Source: an uncultured Prevotellaceae bacterium
GTDB lineage: Bacteria > Bacteroidota > Bacteroidia > Bacteroidales > Bacteroidaceae
Direction of reading: 5' to 3'
Assembly (NCBI GenBank): GCA_937891085.1
Contig: CALAEY010000131.1
Span: forward strand, 1-63,401
DNA: 63,401 bases
Under the pieces are notes generated by a model, which saw only the letters and a program-made list of their open reading frames with translations, was not told where the DNA came from and did not search any database. A program made the position numbers and the translations under genes. This document shows, in pieces, positions 9,345 through 16,160 of this stretch; position 1 is the stretch's first letter, and each line of letters opens with the position of its first letter.

Positions 9345-9352
9345 CAAAAATA
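9345..9352 (-). promoter_or_regulatory. Bacteroidetes -7 element for recF-DUF721
   Basis: On the minus strand TATTTTTG (TAnnTTTG). Transcription would start near 9338, leaving about 14 nt before the recF ATG at 9324. The -33 region is poor. Confidence 0.55.
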
Positions 9353-9403
9353 ACAAGAAAATTGAGGTTTTACACCTTAAATGAAAAAAAAGATGCCCGT
9401 AAA

Positions 9404-9435
9404 TTTCGCCAATACTTATAAAAAGCGTAATTTTG
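9404..9435 (+). promoter_or_regulatory. Bacteroidetes promoter for the TPR gene and ribH
   Basis: TTTC (9404-9407), 20 nt, TAATTTTG (9428-9435). One mismatch in the -33 element. About 50 nt before the ATG at 9486. Confidence 0.65.
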
Positions 9436-9485
9436 CGGTTCGAAAACGAATTATATCAGAATAATAACAAAAAACATACATTAAA

Positions 9486-10166
9486 ATGGTAGAAAAGAAG
9501 AAAAACGAGTCTCTGGATATCGAAGAAGCAGTATCAAAGTCAGAGGCATTCCTTTTGAAGAACAAGAAGACCATCATCGGTGCTATTGCAGCCTTGGTTA
9601 TCATCATCGCAGCAATTTTTGCTTATCAGAACCTCTACAAAGCCCCTCGTGAGAACAAGGCACAGGCCGCACTCTTCAAGGGTGAGCAGTATTTCGAGAA
9701 TGACAACTACGACATGGCGCTCAACGGCGACAGCCTGGGTTTCGCAGGTCTGCTCAAGGTGGCAGAGGAATTCAGCGGCACTAAGGCAGCCAACTTGGCA
9801 CATGCCTATGCAGGTCTGAGCATGGCTCAGCTGGGCAGATACGAAGAAGCTGTGAAGGAGCTTGATAAGTTCAGTGCCAGCGACCTGATGGTAGCTCCTG
9901 CTATCAAGGGTGCTATGGGCAACTGCTACGCACAGACTGGCAACTTGGATAAGGCTGTAGATCTGCTGATGAGCGCTGCTAAGGAAGCAGACAACACCTC
10001 ACTGAGTCCTATCTACCTGCGTCAGGCAGCTGACATCTATGTGCAGCAGAACAAGATCGATCAGGCTCTGAGTGCTTATAAGACCATCAAGGAGAAGTAT
10101 TTCAACTCATATCAGGCTCTGGATATCGACAAGTATATCGAGAAGCTGGAGTTGATGGCTAAATAA
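9486..10166 (+). CDS. Membrane-anchored tetratricopeptide repeat protein
   Basis: A 226-residue protein with a charged N-terminal tail, one membrane helix at about 29-47, and then TPR repeats that would face the periplasm (LAHAYAGLSMAQLGRYEEAV, GNCYAQTGNLDKAV). The layout is like YfgM/Anc proteins that assist envelope protein folding; the role here is inferred. Codon use is strongly biased as in gapA, suggesting high expression. ribH follows after 12 bp, probably in the same transcript. Confidence 0.82.
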   Translation: MVEKKKNESLDIEEAVSKSEAFLLKNKKTIIGAIAALVIIIAAIFAYQNLYKAPRENKAQAALFKGEQYFENDNYDMALNGDSLGFAGLLKVAEEFSGTKAANLAHAYAGLSMAQLGRYEEAVKELDKFSASDLMVAPAIKGAMGNCYAQTGNLDKAVDLLMSAAKEADNTSLSPIYLRQAADIYVQQNKIDQALSAYKTIKEKYFNSYQALDIDKYIEKLELMAK

Positions 10167-10178
10167 ACCATTCCCCCA

Positions 10179-10667
10179 ATGTCAACAGCCGATCACTTGC
10201 TGAACGATCAGCAGATGAAAGAGATACCCAATGCCGAAGAGATGATTTTCGGCATTGTGGTTTCAGAGTGGAACTATGCCATCACGGGCTCCATGCTCCG
10301 CGCCTGCATAGACACGCTGAAGGCACATGGTGCCAAGGAGAAGAACATCCACATGAAACATGTGCCTGGCAGCTTCGAGCTCACCTTCGCAGCCAGCAAG
10401 TTCGTGCAGGAAGAAGAGGTGGATGCCGTGATTTGCTTTGGCAGTGTGGTACGTGGAGGTACGCCCCACTTCGACTATGTGTGCCAAGGTGTCACACAGG
10501 GCATCGCCGCCTTGAACACCACAGGCAATATCCCTGTGATATTCGGCGTTCTGACTACCGACACTATGGAGCAGGCACAGGAACGTGCAGGGGGTGCTTT
10601 GGGCAACAAAGGCGAAGAATGTGCCATCACTGCAATAAAAATGATCGATTTAGTTTGGAATTTTTAA
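10179..10667 (+). CDS. ribH: 6,7-dimethyl-8-ribityllumazine synthase
   Basis: Penultimate step of riboflavin synthesis: condenses 5-amino-6-ribitylaminouracil with 3,4-dihydroxy-2-butanone-4-phosphate. Family motifs in order: SEWNYAITGSML, HVPGSFELTFAA, GSVVRGGTPHFDYV with the catalytic His97, and PVIFGVLTTDTMEQAQERAG. At 162 residues it is full length. The 3' end overlaps the promoter of the downstream tRNA-Tyr. Confidence 0.96.
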   Translation: MSTADHLLNDQQMKEIPNAEEMIFGIVVSEWNYAITGSMLRACIDTLKAHGAKEKNIHMKHVPGSFELTFAASKFVQEEEVDAVICFGSVVRGGTPHFDYVCQGVTQGIAALNTTGNIPVIFGVLTTDTMEQAQERAGGALGNKGEECAITAIKMIDLVWNF

Positions 10668-10684
10668 AATTAGTCGTATCTTTG
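10654..10684 (+). promoter_or_regulatory. Bacteroidetes promoter for tRNA-Tyr/tRNA-Gly
   Basis: TTTG (10654-10657), 19 nt, TATCTTTG (10677-10684): a perfect consensus. It begins inside the ribH coding region and would start transcription about 12 nt before the tRNA. Confidence 0.85.
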
Positions 10685-10701
10685 CACCGCAAAAACGACA
10701 A

Positions 10702-10787
10702 GGGCAAATACCAGAGTGGCCAAATGGGGCAGACTGTAAATCTGCTGGCGTACGCCTTCGGTGGTTCGAATCCATCTTTGCCCACCA
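10702..10787 (+). tRNA. tRNA-Tyr (anticodon GTA)
   Basis: Acceptor arms GGGCAAA (10702-10708) and TTTGCCC (10777-10783), discriminator A, encoded CCA (10785-10787). The anticodon stem GCAGA/TCTGC encloses CTGTAAA with GTA at 10736-10738. The long variable arm (GGCGTACGCC region) is that of a class II tRNA, as expected for bacterial tRNA-Tyr. Confidence 0.97.
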
Positions 10788-10872
10788 ATCTTTGAAGAAA
10801 CTGCGGAATTGTTGTGCCAATGAGCGCAGAAGCAAAGCTTGCTTTGATTATGCCGAGTGTAGCCTGACAATG

Positions 10873-10900
10873 CCGCGTTAAAATCAAGATTTTAACGCGG
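10873..10900 (+). repeat. Perfect 13-bp hairpin overlapping the 5' end of tRNA-Gly
   Basis: CCGCGTTAAAATC (10873-10885), two A, then GATTTTAACGCGG (10888-10900). The right arm contains the first four nucleotides (GCGG) of tRNA-Gly, so in the precursor this stem would compete with the acceptor stem. Confidence 0.85.
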
Positions 10901-10969
10901 AAGTAGCTCAGTTGATAGAGCATTAGCCTTCCAAGCTGAGGGTCGCGGGTTTGAGCCCCGTCTTCCGCT
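10897..10969 (+). tRNA. tRNA-Gly (anticodon TCC)
   Basis: Acceptor arms GCGGAAG (10897-10903) and CTTCCGC (10962-10968) with discriminator T. The anticodon stem TTAGC/GCTGA carries the loop CTTCCAA with TCC at 10930-10932. CCA is not encoded, unlike the tRNA-Tyr just upstream. Probably cotranscribed with tRNA-Tyr across a 109-nt spacer. Confidence 0.97.
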
Positions 10970-10971
10970 CT

Positions 10972-11020
10972 AACGTAAAAAGGTCCTAGCCAAATCGGCC
11001 AAGACCTTTTTACGTTTTTT
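10972..11020 (+). terminator. Bidirectional terminator between tRNA-Gly and the esterase
   Basis: AACGTAAAAAGGTC (10972-10985) pairs perfectly with GACCTTTTTACGTT (11003-11016), with an additional GCC/GGC pairing inside, then a T run. It can serve the convergent esterase gene too. Confidence 0.9.
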
Positions 11021-11030
11021 CTCTCAGTTC

Positions 11031-12167
11031 TTATTTGAACAGCTTCTGGGCGAAGAGCGTGAGATATACACGCCAGTTCTTCCAGATGTGTCCACCGTCA
11101 GACTCATAGTACTCGCAAGGGTAACCCTTCTCGTTGCAGTAGTCGCGCAGGGCAGAGGCAGAAGCCTTCACACCATCAGCAGAACCCACAGCTATCCAGT
11201 AGAGCTTTGGCTTGGCAGCAAAGAAAGCCTTCAGTTCCTTCTCATTCTCAGGACCGCTGCCTGCACCAGAGAACATACCCACGTAACCAATGGTACCTGG
11301 GTAGCGACGAGAGATGGCGAAAGAGTGGCGTCCGCCCATTGACAGACCAGCCACAGCCGTGTTATACTGCCCCGTCTTCACGCGGAACGTGGTCTCCACG
11401 AACTTCTTGATGGTTGGGAATTCATCCTCCATAGGCTTCGTATCCTGATCACGGCTGTTCGTCATCGTAGGCTGGAACATGTTGATTTCATTCACCTCTG
11501 GAGCCGATGGGTTGCGCACCACACCATTAGGCATCACCACGATCATAGGCGTAGCCTTGCCCTCAGCAATCAGGTTGTCCAAGATCTGAGCTGTGCGTCC
11601 CAGTTCAGACCATGCGTTCTCATCACCGCCAGAGCCGTGCAGTAGGTAAAGTACAGGATACTTGGCGTTGCTCTTCTCATAGCCATGAGGCAGATACACC
11701 GTCAGTCGGCGATCCATGCCCGCATTCTGGCTGTCATACCATATCTTGGTGATGGTGCCATGAGGCACGTTGTTGTTCATATAGTAGTGTCCCGCATCCC
11801 CAGGTTTCGTGCTCATGATGAAGATGTTGGTCCACGTAGCGATGTCACGATTCATGTACACGTTAGACGGATCCAGCGTGCGCTTGCCATCCACAGTGAA
11901 ATAGTAAGAATACAGTTCGCCCTCCAGCGGTGCAGTAGTATACGTCCACACGCCATCCTTCTCCTCCATGTCCACGAAGCGCTGTGGCAGGAAGTCGCCC
12001 GATAGGCGCACCGTGATGGCCTTCGGATTCTGATAGCGGAAAGTCACGGTGTTGTCAGCATTGATTTCAGGAGACACCAAGCCTGTTCCAGGCCCCAAGG
12101 CCTGCTGGGCGAAAGCCATCGTCGTGGCACACACCCACAAGAACAAAGTTACAAATACGTTCTTCAT
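11031..12167 (-). CDS. Secreted CE1-type esterase with N-terminal CBM48/E-set domain
   Basis: Exported alpha/beta-hydrolase of 378 residues. A signal peptide (1-20, AFAQQ cleavage) is followed by an immunoglobulin-like E-set/CBM48-type domain at about 30-115 and an esterase D-like domain from about 140. The nucleophile Ser276 is in GLSMGG, with Asp331 and His360 as likely partners. This build is seen in Bacteroidetes feruloyl/acetyl-xylan esterases acting on plant polysaccharides; the exact ester is not predictable. Transcribed alone toward the tRNA terminator, from a -7 element at 12220-12227. Confidence 0.87.
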   Translation of the reverse strand: MKNVFVTLFLWVCATTMAFAQQALGPGTGLVSPEINADNTVTFRYQNPKAITVRLSGDFLPQRFVDMEEKDGVWTYTTAPLEGELYSYYFTVDGKRTLDPSNVYMNRDIATWTNIFIMSTKPGDAGHYYMNNNVPHGTITKIWYDSQNAGMDRRLTVYLPHGYEKSNAKYPVLYLLHGSGGDENAWSELGRTAQILDNLIAEGKATPMIVVMPNGVVRNPSAPEVNEINMFQPTMTNSRDQDTKPMEDEFPTIKKFVETTFRVKTGQYNTAVAGLSMGGRHSFAISRRYPGTIGYVGMFSGAGSGPENEKELKAFFAAKPKLYWIAVGSADGVKASASALRDYCNEKGYPCEYYESDGGHIWKNWRVYLTLFAQKLFK

Positions 12168-12219
12168 AATGATTATAATTTAAAAAGTTATTTCAGTCCT
12201 AAATATGCATTAGTTTTTA

Positions 12220-12227
12220 CAAAGATA
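12220..12227 (-). promoter_or_regulatory. Bacteroidetes -7 element for the esterase gene
   Basis: TATCTTTG on the minus strand, about 53 bp before the ATG at 12167. No TTTG is visible at -33. Confidence 0.55.
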
Positions 12228-12277
12228 AGAAGTTTTCATAGATTATCTACTTTTTTATGACAATAAAAAGAAAAAAC

Positions 12278-12358
12278 ATCTTCCACATCTTCCATCTTCC
12301 ACGGTGCCATACAGATCATGGGTTATCTCGTGGAAGATGTATGGAAGATGTGGAAGAT
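12278..12358. repeat. Long inverted repeat built from short tandem units
   Basis: Left arm 12278-12303 and right arm 12329-12358 are complementary throughout except for 4 extra bases in the right arm; the loop is 25 nt. Each arm is a run of TCTTCCA/TGGAAGA units (CATCTTCCA on the left, GTGGAAGATG on the right). It contains no ORF. Confidence 0.85.
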
Positions 12359-12397
12359 AATGCTGCAGAATGGTGCTCTTATGATTAAGGAACAAAG

Positions 12398-12485
12398 CTA
12401 TTACGTAGGCACTGTAATACTTTTACGACAGCTGCGTAATACCTTTACGCTGGTTACGTAAAACTATTACGCAAGCTACGTAATG
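12398..12485. repeat. Four tandem 22-bp palindromic units (array A)
   Basis: Units start at 12398, 12420, 12442 and 12464, exactly 22 bp apart. Each has the form TTACG-N7-CGTAA (first unit TGTAA), extended to about 7-nt arms, with a different central sequence in every unit. A fifth degenerate half-unit (TACGTAAT) follows. Function unknown. Confidence 0.8.
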
Positions 12486-12571
12486 GTACGTAATTGGTAA
12501 AATCCCCGATTTCACCGCTATTTTTCCACCATTGTAGTGCCTTATTTGTAAATTATTTGTAAACCAAAATG

Positions 12572-12603
12572 TTTGCTTATATGATATCTACATCCTATAT
12601 TTG
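12572..12603 (+). promoter_or_regulatory. Bacteroidetes promoter for lipoprotein and TPR regulator
   Basis: TTTG (12572-12575), 20 nt, TATATTTG (12596-12603): full consensus. Transcription would begin near 12610, favouring the ATG at 12635 and leaving array A just upstream of the promoter. Confidence 0.82.
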
Positions 12604-12634
12604 TACGTTGAAATGACACTAAATGGATTATACT

Positions 12635-13303
12635 ATGAAAACAAGAAATATCATTATCATTATGGCATTCCTTGCAGCGGGTTTCTGCGCTTGCAACGAT
12701 GAGGCTGAAGAACTTCTTCTTATGACGGAAGCGGAGGATGTACTTGTAAGCAAGACCGATATTGCAGGACTGCGCAGCATCAGACCTATGGACACGAATG
12801 CAGAAGGCCCTATCATTACCAATCCAGGACAGAAAGGACGCGACCATCGAGATGGTTCTGACTATAACGGTCTTTTCGATTTAAAATCCAATGGCATTAT
12901 GATGCGCGCCATAGGCAGCATGTATATCGAAAGCTATGATGAGAAAACGGAAGAGTATATCCTGAATTTCTATTGGGGTGATCCTATCTCGGAAGAGACC
13001 AAGAAGAAATTCGATAACAAACGTCTTGATATTATTTTCATCGATACATATGATCAGCAACCCTTTGTACCAAAATGTAATGGTGGGGGGAGTTATTGGA
13101 TTCCAACAGAGAACAAACACATGCATGGTTCTGGCTATCGTATTAATATCTACTATTTAGGAGACTCTATCAGAGTTCCTAAACAGGCTTTCTACCAACA
13201 TGAGCTAATCGTAACCCGTTTCTGCATAGATCAATCCGGCAACTATCCTATTGATATAATGCAAAATTCTGAAGATCTTTTTCTTGATATTTACTATAAA
13301 TAG
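12635..13303 (+). CDS. Lipoprotein of unknown function
   Basis: Predicted lipoprotein of 222 residues from the ATG at 12635; an ATG 12 bp upstream is possible. The leader is hydrophobic and ends FCAC with Cys20, followed by acidic residues. The mature part has no family I recognise: it is rich in aromatic and charged residues, with a glycine-rich GGGSYW segment near residue 150. The base composition is more AT-rich than the housekeeping genes. The TPR regulator follows after 3 bp, so the two are probably cotranscribed and may act together. Confidence 0.75.
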   Translation: MKTRNIIIIMAFLAAGFCACNDEAEELLLMTEAEDVLVSKTDIAGLRSIRPMDTNAEGPIITNPGQKGRDHRDGSDYNGLFDLKSNGIMMRAIGSMYIESYDEKTEEYILNFYWGDPISEETKKKFDNKRLDIIFIDTYDQQPFVPKCNGGGSYWIPTENKHMHGSGYRINIYYLGDSIRVPKQAFYQHELIVTRFCIDQSGNYPIDIMQNSEDLFLDIYYK

Positions 13304-13306
13304 CCT

Positions 13307-15049
13307 ATGCGCCGCCTCTGCTACATCGTATTTCTTCTGTTATTGGCCAGCCTAAATGCCTGCCACCAGAGATTCAGCTATCCTCATGAGTTGAAAATGG
13401 CTGATAGTCTGGCCAATGTTGCACCAGAGAGTGCGTTGGTGCTGCTCGAAGGCATGAAGAGTCAGATAGCTGATGCCCCCCAAGCTACACAGATGTATCA
13501 TCGGCTGCTCAGCATCAAGGCTGCCGATAAAGCATATATTCCTCACACATCTGATAGTCTTATCCTGCCGCTTGTAGAATACTACGAACATGGAGACGAC
13601 TCCGAATTGCTGCCACAGGCCTATTACTATGCCGGGCGGGTCTATCGCGACTTGAACGATGCACCACAGGCCTTGGCTTACTTCCAGAAGGGACTGGATG
13701 CCGCTGCCGAGTGCAATGGCCAATGGGTAAGCTCTGTGCTCTATTCGCAGATGGGTGAGATCTATTTTTATCAGTCGCTCTACCCAGAAGCTTTGCACAT
13801 GTATGCTGAAGCATATAAGCTCGACTCTATCGCTGCCGACACCATCGGCCTTATACTCGACCTGCGCGACATGGCTTTCACCCATCGCACCATGCAGCAG
13901 CCAGACAGCGCGCTGGTCTTCTTGCATCAAGCGGAGCTGTTGGCACGCCTTTATGGTGATGACGAGATGCGAGGACTCATGGCCTCACAGTTGGCAGGAC
14001 TCTATAACCAGATGGGCGACTATGAAGAAGCGGTCCGACAAATCGAGGTGGCACTACCGCTGGTTGGTGAGGCCGATAAGTACAGCACCTACGATGTCTA
14101 TGCCAGCATCCTGCTCAACACGGGGCAGCTCGATGAAGCCAAGACCTATTACGAGCAGATGATTCATGCCGACGAGGCTCCCGTACGCCTCGATGCCTAC
14201 AACGGATTGGCAACCATAGCCGCCATGCGCCGACAAGCCGATGACTACCTGCATTACTTCGAACTTTATAAAGCATGCAGCGACACCATCCGCAATGCCA
14301 ATGCCACAGAATCAGTGAGCCGCATGAATGCCATGTACAACTACCAGCTACGTGAAAGAGAAAACATCCGCCTTCAGGCACAGGTGCAGCAACATCGGTT
14401 GCTTCTGCAGCGTATTGGTTTCGTAGCCAGCATCATCTTATTGCTACTTATCATCTACATTCAGTATAACCGACGTAAGCGGCTGCAACTTGCACACAAC
14501 TTGGAGCGCCTTCAGCTACTCCAACAAGAGCAGTATCGCCAAAGCGAGGCCTATGTAAAAACCAATAAAAATGAAATCGCCCAACTGCAAGAGAAACTGA
14601 GCCAAGCCAACCAAGAAAACAAGGAACTCATACAGTGCCTGGAACGGCAGAAAGAGCAGTTGGAAAACGCCAACTTAGTGGCAGAGATCAAACAGGGAGA
14701 GCGTAGGAAAGCAGAAACAGCCATCCAGAGCTCCGACCTTATGAGGCACCTGCAACACCGCATCGAAAACGGCGAGCACCTCAACGCTAAAGACCTGAAA
14801 GGCATAGAAAGCCTCTTGGATGAAGTCTGCCCCGATTTTCGGGGCCATCTCAGACAACTTAGTGAAATGAATCCTTTGGAGTACCAAGTGAGCCTTCTCA
14901 TCAAACTCGGCATCTCCCCCGTAGGCATCTCTACCTTAGTGCTACGAGACAAATCAACCGTATCCGCCATCCGCCGCCGCCTTCTCAAGAAGACGACGGG
15001 ACGGGATGACGTACCGGCAGAATGGGATAATATCATCCATTCTTTATAA
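13307..15049 (+). CDS. TPR-containing membrane regulator with C-terminal helix-turn-helix
   Basis: A 580-residue Bacteroidales-type regulator. The leader ends in a lipobox-like NAC (Cys19). TPR repeats fill about 30-330 (AYYYAGRVYRDLNDAPQAL and similar), one membrane helix lies at about 366-387, a glutamine/glutamate-rich coiled coil at about 390-480, and a winged HTH-like tail (IKLGISPVGISTLVLRDKS) near the end. The architecture implies sensing outside and DNA binding inside. It is convergent with the DUF4249/TonB receptor operon, a plausible but unproven target. A decayed relative lies at 19961-20356. Confidence 0.83.
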   Translation: MRRLCYIVFLLLLASLNACHQRFSYPHELKMADSLANVAPESALVLLEGMKSQIADAPQATQMYHRLLSIKAADKAYIPHTSDSLILPLVEYYEHGDDSELLPQAYYYAGRVYRDLNDAPQALAYFQKGLDAAAECNGQWVSSVLYSQMGEIYFYQSLYPEALHMYAEAYKLDSIAADTIGLILDLRDMAFTHRTMQQPDSALVFLHQAELLARLYGDDEMRGLMASQLAGLYNQMGDYEEAVRQIEVALPLVGEADKYSTYDVYASILLNTGQLDEAKTYYEQMIHADEAPVRLDAYNGLATIAAMRRQADDYLHYFELYKACSDTIRNANATESVSRMNAMYNYQLRERENIRLQAQVQQHRLLLQRIGFVASIILLLLIIYIQYNRRKRLQLAHNLERLQLLQQEQYRQSEAYVKTNKNEIAQLQEKLSQANQENKELIQCLERQKEQLENANLVAEIKQGERRKAETAIQSSDLMRHLQHRIENGEHLNAKDLKGIESLLDEVCPDFRGHLRQLSEMNPLEYQVSLLIKLGISPVGISTLVLRDKSTVSAIRRRLLKKTTGRDDVPAEWDNIIHSL

Positions 15050-15054
15050 AACAG

Positions 15055-16155
15055 TCAATCGTCGTATTTCACTATGTGTCTGTCATAACTCATAGCCCCG
15101 AGAATGCCCCACCCGTTCTGGGCATTGCTATGGAGGCGGATGGGCTCTGCATTGGAATCTGAGACCATGATGCGATAAAGCTCCATCGCCTTCAGATAGT
15201 GGTAGTAGTCTTCAGAGATGGCCTGTAGCTCCACGACTACTTGCGATGGCAGGGGCATGTTGTCAGAATAAGTCGCATCTGGCGAGACGGTCATACCAGG
15301 TATTTGAGGAGGATTCCATGTAGTATAAACCATTTTGGGGCTATCCACAGTGAACGTATATGCCCCATTCGCCAGCAAGCGGCTGTCAAAGACATTCGAG
15401 AAGAACGACGGCCACCCCCCGAAGTTGGAGGTCAACCTACTGTCGGCAAACAATGCATCAGAAGAGAAAAACACATCCTGACCGCCATAGTTCCTTATGA
15501 AGCGGTCCCAGATGCCATTAGCCCCAATAATCGTAAGCGACTCGCGCTCATTGCGCACGCGCAGCCGATAGTATTGCCCAGCCTGTGCTCCACTGATGCG
15601 ACAGGTCAGACGCATGATGGTATCGCCCTCAAAAGTCAGCTCGTTCTGGTAACGGTAAGGATTACCGTCGAGCACCTCGTATTCCAGGACTTCTATCTTC
15701 GGCTTCTGAGGCACCATAGTCTCCGCCCTCAGCCCATCAGCGCTTCCTTGCTGCTGTGCCGTCAGCACTATGCGGTCGCCCTCTTTAGGCACATAGTCAC
15801 ATTCATAGCAGAACTGCTGCAGATTGGGTGACATCTTGTAACTCTGCTGCCCATTGACCTCCACTTGTATCTGGGCATTCATCTGCGCTACCCTCACTAA
15901 ATAGTTTCGGTTCTGGTAGTCCTCATCACTGGCAGTTCTCAACACAGAGGCATCCATATAGTTCTGCACCACCTCATTGATGCGCTCAGACTTTGTCAGA
16001 TAGGCTACAAATGGCATGCCTTCAATGGCCACGGCATTGATAACCAACGGCGACATATACATCTCTTCCGAAGTACCTTTAAAGTCCAGTTCCTTTTCAC
16101 AGGCACTGCCTACCAAAAGCAGTGCCAACAGACTGATGATTACTCGTGTTTTCAT
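15055..16155 (-). CDS. DUF4249 outer-membrane lipoprotein partner of the TonB receptor
   Basis: A 366-residue predicted lipoprotein (leader ending GSACE, Cys19) of the DUF4249 family, which in Bacteroidetes is regularly encoded right after a TonB-dependent receptor. The ATG at 16155 is chosen because it gives the leader; the frame stays open upstream into the receptor gene but that stretch is not signal-like. It starts 6 bp after the receptor stop, so the pair is one transcription unit. The substrate is unknown. Confidence 0.87.
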   Translation of the reverse strand: MKTRVIISLLALLLVGSACEKELDFKGTSEEMYMSPLVINAVAIEGMPFVAYLTKSERINEVVQNYMDASVLRTASDEDYQNRNYLVRVAQMNAQIQVEVNGQQSYKMSPNLQQFCYECDYVPKEGDRIVLTAQQQGSADGLRAETMVPQKPKIEVLEYEVLDGNPYRYQNELTFEGDTIMRLTCRISGAQAGQYYRLRVRNERESLTIIGANGIWDRFIRNYGGQDVFFSSDALFADSRLTSNFGGWPSFFSNVFDSRLLANGAYTFTVDSPKMVYTTWNPPQIPGMTVSPDATYSDNMPLPSQVVVELQAISEDYYHYLKAMELYRIMVSDSNAEPIRLHSNAQNGWGILGAMSYDRHIVKYDD

Positions 16156-16160
16156 AGCTT

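Larger units (their letters stand above)
12168..12634. other. Gene-free, repeat-rich region between divergent genes
   Basis: These 467 bp contain no convincing gene. They hold the esterase promoter, a long inverted repeat (12278-12358), a four-unit 22-bp palindromic array (12398-12485) and a consensus promoter for the lipoprotein gene (12572-12603). Confidence 0.7.

Noticed and set aside
12398..12485. CRISPR array interpretation of the 22-bp palindromic units
   Set aside because: Repeats are only 5-7 bp at each end with 7-nt centres, no spacers of CRISPR length, and no cas genes in the window.
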